This document shows positions 1-4,872 of a stretch of 7,622 nucleotides of DNA, piece after piece. How positions within the stretch are numbered: the first letter of the stretch is position 1; every line of letters begins with the position of its first letter. The notes below the pieces were generated by a model. That model made no database searches and had not been told where the DNA came from. It was given only the letters and a program-made list of their open reading frames with translations. The stretch is from an archaeon (GTDB taxonomy: Archaea > Nanobdellota > Nanobdellia > SCGC-AAA011-G17 > GW2011-AR17): assembly GCA_023245755.1 (NCBI GenBank), contig JAHFJQ010000050.1, positions 1-7,622 on the forward strand, read 5' to 3'. Position numbers and translations under genes: made by a program.

Positions 1-26
1 TTAAAGGAAAATAGATTTTCAAAAGT

Positions 27-452
27 ATGCACCATCTTGCAGTCTTAGAGAAAAAAAGAAAACTTCTAGAAAAGATTATCTCGGGAGAGAAATCTATAGA
101 GTCTCGTTGGTATAAAATGAGAAAAACTCCTTATGGAGTAATTAAAGCAGGAGATACCATCTATTTCAAGGATTCAGGTGAACCAGTAACGGTGCAAGCA
201 ACAGTAGAAAGGGTCTTATTTTTCTCCGATCTTACGAAAGAAAAGTACAAAGATATTATAGAGAAGTATGGTGATGCAATTTCTTTAAAGAATAGAAATG
301 TGGATGACTATCTCAAACAGAAATACAATTATGTCACCTTAGTCTTTCTTAAGGATGTAAAACCAATTCAACCCTTTTCTATAAATAAAAAAGGCTATGG
401 GGTTATGGCGGCATGGATAACTGTAGAAGATATCAACACCATCAAAGTCTAA
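27..452 (+). CDS. ASCH / PUA-like domain protein, 141 aa
   Basis: This is a small, probably cytoplasmic single-domain protein. The N-terminal segment carries the ASCH signature: an amphipathic helix ending in G20, then K22, E25 and R27 (GEKSIESRW), followed by a G42-D43 turn (AGDTIYFKDSG) and a beta strand. A second conserved-looking block lies near the C terminus (GYGVMAAWITVEDI, residues 123-136). ASCH domains share the PUA-like beta-barrel and are thought to bind RNA, with roles in translation or RNA processing, and some act as nucleosidases on modified nucleosides; the substrate here is unknown. The length fits a stand-alone ASCH protein. An in-frame stop at 12-14 makes the ATG at 27 the only plausible ATG start. 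No clear Shine-Dalgarno is placed before it. The next gene starts 33 bp downstream from its own TATA box, so the two are probably transcribed separately. Family call fairly sure, function open. Confidence 0.87.
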   Translation: MHHLAVLEKKRKLLEKIISGEKSIESRWYKMRKTPYGVIKAGDTIYFKDSGEPVTVQATVERVLFFSDLTKEKYKDIIEKYGDAISLKNRNVDDYLKQKYNYVTLVFLKDVKPIQPFSINKKGYGVMAAWITVEDINTIKV

Positions 453-455
453 AGG

Positions 456-463
456 TTTATATA
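456..463 (+). promoter_or_regulatory. Archaeal TATA box for the histidine phosphatase-taw3 unit
   Basis: TTTATATA begins four bases after the stop codon of the ASCH gene. Its centre is about 26 bp before the ATG at 486, which is where an archaeal TATA box sits relative to the transcription start. The transcript would therefore begin at or next to the start codon and be leaderless. The AAAGG just upstream could contribute to a BRE, but this is weak. Confidence 0.65.
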
Positions 464-485
464 CCTCTTTTTCTCCAAAAGGGCT

Positions 486-1118
486 ATGAAACTCATCATT
501 GTACGTCATGGTCAAACGGATGCAAATATAGCTGGTATTATTCAAAGCCATGGAGATAGTAAGCTCACTCTTTTAGGAAAAAAACAAGCACAGAGAATAG
601 CAGAGCGTCTCAAAGAAGAACATATAGACCTTGCATACTGTAGTGATCTCTCAAGAGCCTATGAGACTGCAGAAGAAATTCTTCGTTTTCACCCTCTTGT
701 TCCTTTAATCCCCACAAAAGAACTCAGAGAAGTCCATGCAGGAAAGCATGAAGGAAGACCTATTAATCGTGATACAAAAGTAAAGGTAGATTTTTTAGAT
801 CATTTTCATTGCTACAAACCAGAAGGTGGTGAGTCATTCAAGGAAGCACAAGAAAGAGTAGTCCGTTTTTATAATACTCTCCAAGAAAAACATAAAGGCA
901 AGTCTCTTCTTATCGTAGCGCATGGGGGAGTCTTAGGTGCATTCCTTCTTTTTCTCTTAAACAAACCTATTCTCTGGGAAGAGTATGACAAGCTTCGTCC
1001 ACAAAACGCAGAGATAAGCATCATAGAGATAAAAGAAAACAAAGATCACACTATACATATGCTAAATAGAAAGGAGCACCTTCATGAAATTGAAAGCCAC
1101 AACCTTGCTGAAGAATAA
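486..1118 (+). CDS. Histidine phosphatase (phosphoglycerate mutase-like) superfamily protein, 210 aa
   Basis: This is a branch-1 histidine phosphatase, a family that transfers phosphate through a phosphohistidine. All expected catalytic elements are visible. The N-terminal LIIVRHGQT supplies R7 and the phospho-acceptor H8. SDLSRAYETA supplies R57. LREVHAGKHEG supplies acidic E82, the likely general acid. VAHGGV supplies the second histidine, H146. The length of about 210 residues matches small phosphatases of the GpmB/CobC type rather than the roughly 230-250 residue cofactor-dependent glycolytic mutases. The substrate cannot be read from sequence; a phosphomonoester phosphatase is the safest call. 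There is no signal peptide, so it should be cytoplasmic. It starts at a likely leaderless promoter and its last 35 bp overlap the start of taw3, so the two are probably co-transcribed. Confidence 0.95.
   Translation: MKLIIVRHGQTDANIAGIIQSHGDSKLTLLGKKQAQRIAERLKEEHIDLAYCSDLSRAYETAEEILRFHPLVPLIPTKELREVHAGKHEGRPINRDTKVKVDFLDHFHCYKPEGGESFKEAQERVVRFYNTLQEKHKGKSLLIVAHGGVLGAFLLFLLNKPILWEEYDKLRPQNAEISIIEIKENKDHTIHMLNRKEHLHEIESHNLAEE
1071..1076 (+). promoter_or_regulatory. Ribosome binding site of taw3
   Basis: AAGGAG lies inside the 3' end of the phosphatase gene, with 7 bases between it and the ATG at 1084. It fixes the taw3 start and indicates translation from an internal position on a shared transcript, unlike the phosphatase gene, which has no such site. 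Confidence 0.75.
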
Positions 1119-1605
1119 ACTGGACAAATCTCCACAAGGCTTTATTGATCCAGATATTCTTCCACTACTGAGTAAAATCAATAAAAAGTATACAACAACT
1201 TCTTCTTGTTCAGGAAGAATTACTTTAATGAAAGGAGTAAAGAAAGGGGAAGTAGAATGGCTCTACAAAACGCATACAAAAGCCTCTGCAACAGAAGTAT
1301 ACAAAGTTCTCCAAAAACAATCGCCCTTACGTTTTTTCTACGAACCACTCATACTTCATTTTCAGTGTAAGGATCAAGAGCAAGCAGAAGACGTTCTCCA
1401 AAGTCTGCAAAATAATGGCTTCCAAAGATCCTATCTTAGGTCCTTCAAAAACTGGACTATAGAAATAAATGAAACGGGAAAAATGGAAACGATTCTCACA
1501 AAAGACCTTTCTAAAGAATATATCGCCCTACTAGTGAAAGAAGCAAATCTTCGTCTAAAGAAAACAAAAGAGAATATAACTAAATTAGAAATTCTATTTG
1601 CCTAG
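1084..1605 (+). CDS. taw3: tRNA wybutosine-synthesising protein Taw3 (TYW3 family), 173 aa
   Basis: TYW3 proteins are SAM-dependent methyltransferases that N4-methylate the tricyclic base made from the G37 nucleoside next to the anticodon of tRNA-Phe; in archaea this belongs to the wyosine-derivative pathway. The diagnostic pattern is clear: an N-terminal KSPQGFIDPDI segment (residues 15-25), then the hallmark TTSSCSGRI (38-46), a W59...H64 pair (EWLYKTH), the LILHFQC strand (89-95, with H92), and a C-terminal EYIALLVKEANLRL helix (145-158). The length is slightly short for the family (about 200 residues) but the domain looks complete. The start has a well-placed AAGGAG and overlaps the upstream phosphatase gene by 35 bp. 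Its stop overlaps the convergent lipoprotein-like gene by 12 bp. No other wyosine gene (taw1, taw2) lies in the window. Confidence 0.94.
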   Translation: MKLKATTLLKNKLDKSPQGFIDPDILPLLSKINKKYTTTSSCSGRITLMKGVKKGEVEWLYKTHTKASATEVYKVLQKQSPLRFFYEPLILHFQCKDQEQAEDVLQSLQNNGFQRSYLRSFKNWTIEINETGKMETILTKDLSKEYIALLVKEANLRLKKTKENITKLEILFA

Positions 1606-1860
1606 TGCTTTATCAACTTCTTCCGCAAGTTTTTCTTGATATGCAGAAGGGGAGTAACATGAGCTAGGCGTATGTGTTTCACAGATAATATATGCTTCGT
1701 AGTTGCTAAACCATCCTGATTCCGTATAAGAAATGCGCTGCACTTGTCTTCCAGCTATGTCTATATCTCTAGGATCAGAATTAGGAAAGCTCTTATTTCC
1801 ACAGCCTAGTGCAGTAGCAAGACTAGCTAAAAGTAATCCTCTGAAAATGTGTGTTGCCAT
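1594..1860 (-). CDS. Small putative lipoprotein or secreted protein, 88 aa
   Basis: I do not recognise the family. The first 20 residues look like a lipoprotein signal: a short start with R7, a hydrophobic stretch GLLLASLATALG, then C20. The residues before C20 (A-L-G) are not an ideal lipobox because the usual L at -3 is missing, so an ordinary secreted protein is also possible. The mature part has two more cysteines (C60 and C68), which could form a disulfide outside the cell, and a charged C-terminal helix (QEKLAEEVDKALGK). I chose the ATG at 1860 over the in-frame TTG at 1884, because the TTG-extended frame would place the Shine-Dalgarno inside the coding region and put charged residues ahead of the signal. 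It follows the surface-protein gene on the same strand 55 bp downstream and could be co-expressed. It overlaps the end of taw3 by 12 bp. Confidence 0.65.
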   Translation of the reverse strand: MATHIFRGLLLASLATALGCGNKSFPNSDPRDIDIAGRQVQRISYTESGWFSNYEAYIICETHTPSSCYSPSAYQEKLAEEVDKALGK

Positions 1861-1871
1861 GTTTTGTGTTT

Positions 1872-1879
1872 CTCCTTCT
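1872..1879 (-). promoter_or_regulatory. Ribosome binding site of the small lipoprotein-like gene
   Basis: On the minus strand this reads AGAAGGAG, with 11 bases between it and the ATG at 1860. The spacing is slightly long but the match is strong. It decides in favour of the ATG start over the TTG at 1884, which lies upstream of the site. Confidence 0.65.
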
Positions 1880-1893
1880 GGCAATCAATCCCT

Positions 1894-1914
1894 AATAAAA
1901 ATAAAATAAAAAAA
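1894..1914 (-). terminator. T-rich terminator-like tract after the surface-protein gene
   Basis: Immediately after the surface-protein stop codon, the minus strand carries successive runs of 7, 4, 5 and 2 T separated by single A residues, with no hairpin. Archaeal intrinsic termination typically works on such T-runs. The same A/T-rich stretch could instead hold a TATA element for the lipoprotein-like gene, whose start lies 34 bp further on, so some read-through or overlapping use is possible. Confidence 0.5.
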
Positions 1915-1915
1915 T

Positions 1916-3832
1916 TTATTTCTTGTTGAAAAGCATGCGTACAAACACTAAAGCAAGGATTACTAGGATAATGTCCACAATAATCCAGAAGCTTCCTTGT
2001 GCATTGTTTGCAAACCAACTGTTAATGCCACTAAAGAAAGAATCTTCTTCAACAGCGCTAGCTTCACCAAAGTCAACAGTAACAGTTTTTGTCACACTGT
2101 TTCCAAGGTCATCAGTAACAGTGACTTCAAGGTCGTGCTTTCCTGTAGTACTTGCATCAAGGGTAAGATACAAATAGGCATGTTCTTCATCTCCAGCTTG
2201 TAAGCTTTCAAGATATTCAGAACCACTAAATGTAGCCCAATCAACATCACTTGCAGTTACAGTTAAGGTAGATGTTTTCTCACCGGTATTTGTAATAACC
2301 ATACCTAGGGTAAGCTGATCGCCATCAACAGTGTAGTCCTCAGAGATATCTAAACGAATATCTCCAGCAATGTCTTGTGCGGTACAGGAATCCACAGTGA
2401 CCGTGATAAGTTCACTATCAAGTGTTTTTCCATTAGTATCATACAAGATTGCTTCTAAGGAGTAGTCTCCTTCAGTGATATCCGTAGGAATTGTAAGGTC
2501 AAAACTCAGTTTCTCTTGGTTATCATCATCATTGAAATCTCCAAGGTCAAAGTTTTCAGAACTTTCTTGTACTCCTAAATCTCCATCTTGAACTTCAACG
2601 TAAAGATCATTGATACCATCTCCACCAGTACTATCAATATAGAGAGAGACTCGGTAATCATCTCCACAAGTAAGTCCTACAGCTGGGCTTAGGCTTGCTT
2701 CAGAAATAATTGCATCTTCGTCTTTTCTACTAAGATCAATATTTACAGATTCATAGTCACAACTATCGTCTTCATTTCCATCTTCATGGACTTGTACATA
2801 GAATCTATAATCGTCTTTATCATCAAGGTCTTGAGGGATCTCAAAATCAACAGTGAATGTTTCACTTTCATCTTCATTGACAGAACCAGAAACTCTTTCT
2901 ACAGCTTCTTTATTTCCGGAGTCAAGGTTGTAAAGAGTAATTTCTAATTCAACATCCAAATCATCGTTAGCATTGTTCTCCACTTTTATTTCCATAGGAA
3001 CAGTGTCCCCTGGAACAAAGTCATCACTGCTATCTGGGTTTCGAATATCAATATTGAAATCGCTTCCTTGTTTTCCTTCTTCACAAATATCTGGGCTAAT
3101 CGTTGTACTAAGGCTCAAAGAGCCAGTGGTACTACTACTTCCTGTTGCGGTAATATTAATAGTTCCACTATACGTTCCTAGATCCATGCTATCATCAGGG
3201 TCAGCATGTACAGTAACAGTCGTGCTTGATCCAGGACTAAGAGAACTACTTGCACCAGTAAAGGTAACAGCAGTTTCATCATCATCATTATCTTTGATAA
3301 CGCCAGTATCTCCATCAGAGCTAGTAAAGCTAATGGAAAAACTAGAAAGTGTGGTACTTCCTGCATTAGTAATAGTAAAGGTATTTGTTTCAGCACTTCC
3401 ACCTTGAAGTTCAAGGCTCAAACTACTCGCACTCAGAGTCATAGAATCAACACTATTAACAGTGAGGCTATAGCTTAGTGTTTCTGTGTTTGCAGAATTA
3501 CTTGTATCTGTACCAGTAATGGTTCCTGTATAGGTACCTGCTGGAGTGCTTGGAACAGTAATAGTAAAACTTACTGTTGCGCTACTTGCTGCAGGAACAC
3601 TCACACTACTAATAGTTGGTGCTGTAATAGTGTTTGTCCCATCACTGAGGCTGGTACTTGTGCTAGAGACAGTAATTGCTGTTGCTCCAGCATTGGTATA
3701 TGTCAATGTATATGTAACGGTGCTTCCTGGATTGCCGGATTGACTGCTGATACTTCCACTAAGGTCGTCAGCTGCCACTAAAGCAAATGCCATAAGGAAC
3801 ACAAATAATACGCTTATAATGAATCGTTTCAT
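1916..3832 (-). CDS. Secreted multi-domain surface protein with C-terminal membrane anchor, 638 aa
   Basis: This is an exported cell-surface protein. A signal peptide spans about residues 1-21 (K2 and R3, a hydrophobic core, cleavage near LVAA/D). Five beta-sandwich-like units of the CARDB/NEW3/Ig-like type follow: about 22-127, 129-247, 250-366, 373-483 and 486-590. A short linker leads to one transmembrane helix (about 615-634) and a basic tail (NKK), giving an outside-anchored topology. The first two units are extremely rich in Ser and Thr and suit O-glycosylation; the last three are rich in Asp and Glu, with clusters such as DNDDDE and FNDDDN that could bind calcium. The only four cysteines bracket unit 3 (C250, C358) and unit 4 (C389, C483). 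It has its own TATA box and Shine-Dalgarno. It may be an S-layer-associated or adhesion protein; no enzyme motif is visible. Confidence 0.95.
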   Translation of the reverse strand: MKRFIISVLFVFLMAFALVAADDLSGSISSQSGNPGSTVTYTLTYTNAGATAITVSSTSTSLSDGTNTITAPTISSVSVPAASSATVSFTITVPSTPAGTYTGTITGTDTSNSANTETLSYSLTVNSVDSMTLSASSLSLELQGGSAETNTFTITNAGSTTLSSFSISFTSSDGDTGVIKDNDDDETAVTFTGASSSLSPGSSTTVTVHADPDDSMDLGTYSGTINITATGSSSTTGSLSLSTTISPDICEEGKQGSDFNIDIRNPDSSDDFVPGDTVPMEIKVENNANDDLDVELEITLYNLDSGNKEAVERVSGSVNEDESETFTVDFEIPQDLDDKDDYRFYVQVHEDGNEDDSCDYESVNIDLSRKDEDAIISEASLSPAVGLTCGDDYRVSLYIDSTGGDGINDLYVEVQDGDLGVQESSENFDLGDFNDDDNQEKLSFDLTIPTDITEGDYSLEAILYDTNGKTLDSELITVTVDSCTAQDIAGDIRLDISEDYTVDGDQLTLGMVITNTGEKTSTLTVTASDVDWATFSGSEYLESLQAGDEEHAYLYLTLDASTTGKHDLEVTVTDDLGNSVTKTVTVDFGEASAVEEDSFFSGINSWFANNAQGSFWIIVDIILVILALVFVRMLFNKK

Positions 3833-3840
3833 GCTTGAAA

Positions 3841-3846
3841 CCCCCT
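3841..3846 (-). promoter_or_regulatory. Ribosome binding site of the surface-protein gene
   Basis: The minus strand reads AGGGGG, with 8 bases between it and the ATG at 3832. With the TATA box at 3876-3883 it predicts a short leader of about 20 bases, so this gene, unlike several neighbours, is not leaderless. Confidence 0.6.
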
Positions 3847-3875
3847 AAATTGTGCTTCCAGTGTACGACAGTTCA

Positions 3876-3883
3876 TTTTTAAA
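3876..3883 (-). promoter_or_regulatory. TATA box of the surface-protein gene
   Basis: The minus strand reads TTTAAAAA, centred about 47 bp before the ATG. A transcription start about 26 bp downstream would fall near 3853, just before the Shine-Dalgarno, which is a coherent layout. It lies in the 143 bp divergent spacer shared with the gene starting at 3976. Confidence 0.5.
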
Positions 3884-3945
3884 GCTTGTGTTCTAGAAAA
3901 TAGTTTTTTTAGTCTCCATTTGGGGACAGTTTTAGACAAGATAGA

Positions 3946-3953
3946 TTTAAATA
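3946..3953 (+). promoter_or_regulatory. TATA box of the 117-residue hypothetical gene
   Basis: TTTAAATA is centred about 26 bp before the ATG at 3976, the spacing of an archaeal TATA box to its transcription start. The transcript would begin at the start codon. A purine-rich AAGGAAAGAG (3961-3970) also lies just before the ATG and could be a weak Shine-Dalgarno if transcription begins earlier. Confidence 0.55.
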
Positions 3954-3975
3954 ATTCTACAAGGAAAGAGAAAAT

Positions 3976-4329
3976 ATGGCTAAAGGAGCATATTCTTTTT
4001 ACTATGATCATGTACAAGATACAAGTGATCTAGCACAACTACGAGATGCTGCAACCATTTTTGAAGCGTATACTTACCTTTCTGATAGGTCTGATAGAGA
4101 GAGCAGGCCAAGAGGCATGGCAGAAACAAGAATGAGTGGAAATATTGTTTCTGGATATGATCTCAGAATTTGTTATCTGGGGCCAGATGTGTATCTGAGA
4201 TTAGAGCCTGATAAAGCAGGAAGATTAGAATCTGAGAAGGTTAGTGTAGACCTTTGTGTAGGGAAGGCTGGTTTGGAACTCATTCTAGATGGCAAGCGTT
4301 TCCGACCAAGAATTGTAGAGCACTTTTAG
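3976..4329 (+). CDS. Hypothetical protein, 117 aa
   Basis: I do not recognise this family. The protein has no signal peptide or transmembrane helix and is probably cytoplasmic. Residues 17-37 look helical (DLAQLRDAATIFEAYTYLSD), followed by an Arg/Ser-rich loop (SDRESRPRG, 39-47). The second half looks like paired beta strands with repeated hydrophobic alternation (YDLRICYLGPDVYLRLEP, 61-78; KVSVDLCVGKAGLELILDG, 88-106). It ends in a basic stretch (GKRFRPRIVEHF) that could touch nucleic acid, but this is a guess. Evidence that it is a real gene: a TATA box at the leaderless distance, a purine-rich run before the ATG, balanced composition, and a T-run directly after the stop. It stands alone on its strand, divergent from the surface-protein gene and convergent with the ParB-like gene 20 bp away. 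Confidence 0.82.
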   Translation: MAKGAYSFYYDHVQDTSDLAQLRDAATIFEAYTYLSDRSDRESRPRGMAETRMSGNIVSGYDLRICYLGPDVYLRLEPDKAGRLESEKVSVDLCVGKAGLELILDGKRFRPRIVEHF

Positions 4330-4339
4330 TACGCCCGTA

Positions 4340-4351
4340 TATTTTTCTTTT
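4340..4351 (+). terminator. T-rich terminator-like run after the 117-residue gene
   Basis: On the plus strand, five T, one C and four T follow about 12 bases after the stop codon of the 117-residue gene, in the 20 bp gap to the convergent ParB-like gene. There is no hairpin. This fits archaeal T-run termination but is short. Confidence 0.4.
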
Positions 4352-4841
4352 AGAAAAGGTTTTTTATTTTCCATATAAGAACAAAACCAGGAGTGAAACC
4401 AACATCATACTCTGTGTATAGACGTTTCTCTAAATGTTGTGCAGTTGTTTCCACTTTGGTATGGGAATGTCTCCAAACATTCTCTGGTAAAAGACGAAGA
4501 AGTCTCTTAATTTCATCAGGACTAAGAGTTTCAAAACATTGCGGGGGAAGTTTTTCAATATCTTCCTCAGTTGTAACGACAAAGCCTTCAAGTCCAACGC
4601 CATACAGGTGAGCATAGGCATGTCTGGTATGGCCTTCAAGAATACATAATGTCCTTTCGTAAAAAGCCAGAACCGGTGGTCTCACATCCAAAACAGAGCT
4701 GCTTGGATCAAGTCTACTTTTTCGTTTTTTACAGTGAAGGTAATGGCTAATATCTCCATGAAAATTATTTTGCGTAACCGTTACAGATCCGGGGTTATAA
4801 AGAAGAATTTCTCCTGTTGACTGCCTATAAAGTGGATCCAT
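4350..4841 (-). CDS. ParB/sulfiredoxin-like domain protein, 163 aa
   Basis: Residues about 54-90 fit the core of the ParB/Srx fold: a strand (RPPVLAFYERTLCIL), the motif EGHTRHAYAHLYG (69-81), then a further strand (GFVV). The pattern G-H-x-R-x-x-x-A after a strand and before a helix is the nucleotide/phosphate-binding box 'DGHHR..AA..LG' of ParB N-terminal domains, of sulfiredoxin and of the ADP-dependent serine kinase SerK. No helix-turn-helix is obvious, and at 163 residues it is much shorter than bacterial ParB (about 280), so it is not a standard partition protein. The C-terminal half (SPDEIKRLLRLLPENVW, 107-123) is helical and unassigned. It lies 31 bp downstream of smc on the same strand and has its own TATA box, so transcription may be shared or independent. 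Fold fairly sure; activity (kinase, CTPase, nuclease or binding) open. Confidence 0.8.
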   Translation of the reverse strand: MDPLYRQSTGEILLYNPGSVTVTQNNFHGDISHYLHCKKRKSRLDPSSSVLDVRPPVLAFYERTLCILEGHTRHAYAHLYGVGLEGFVVTTEEDIEKLPPQCFETLSPDEIKRLLRLLPENVWRHSHTKVETTAQHLEKRLYTEYDVGFTPGFVLIWKIKNLF

Positions 4842-4863
4842 AGGCAGAATTTTTAGGTTTGAA

Positions 4864-4871
4864 CTTATAAA
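4864..4871 (-). promoter_or_regulatory. TATA box of the ParB-like gene, next to the smc stop codon
   Basis: The minus strand reads TTTATAAG directly after the smc stop codon, centred about 27 bp before the ATG at 4841. No Shine-Dalgarno precedes that ATG. Together these suggest an independent leaderless transcript in addition to any read-through from smc. Confidence 0.55.
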
Positions 4872-4872
4872 T

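Noticed and set aside
1861..1884. TTG start at 1884 for the lipoprotein-like gene
   Set aside because: The Shine-Dalgarno at 1872-1879 would fall inside the coding region, and the eight extra residues are charged or polar, which spoils the signal peptide. The ATG at 1860 fits better.
2973..3407. 144-codon open frame on the plus strand inside the surface-protein gene
   Set aside because: It is antisense to a clearly real gene whose Ser/Thr/Gly-rich codons create long open frames on the opposite strand. It has no ribosome site and its composition is a simple complement.
3867..3931. Direct repeat GACAGTT (3867-3873, 3925-3931) and palindrome TTCTAGAA (3891-3898) in the divergent spacer
   Set aside because: They could be operator sites, but 7-8 bp matches are expected by chance in AT-rich DNA, and neither is placed convincingly relative to both TATA boxes.
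3829..4017. 62-codon frame on the minus strand spanning the divergent promoter region
   Set aside because: It overlaps both neighbouring genes and the two TATA boxes, has no ribosome site, and its product looks like translated intergenic sequence.
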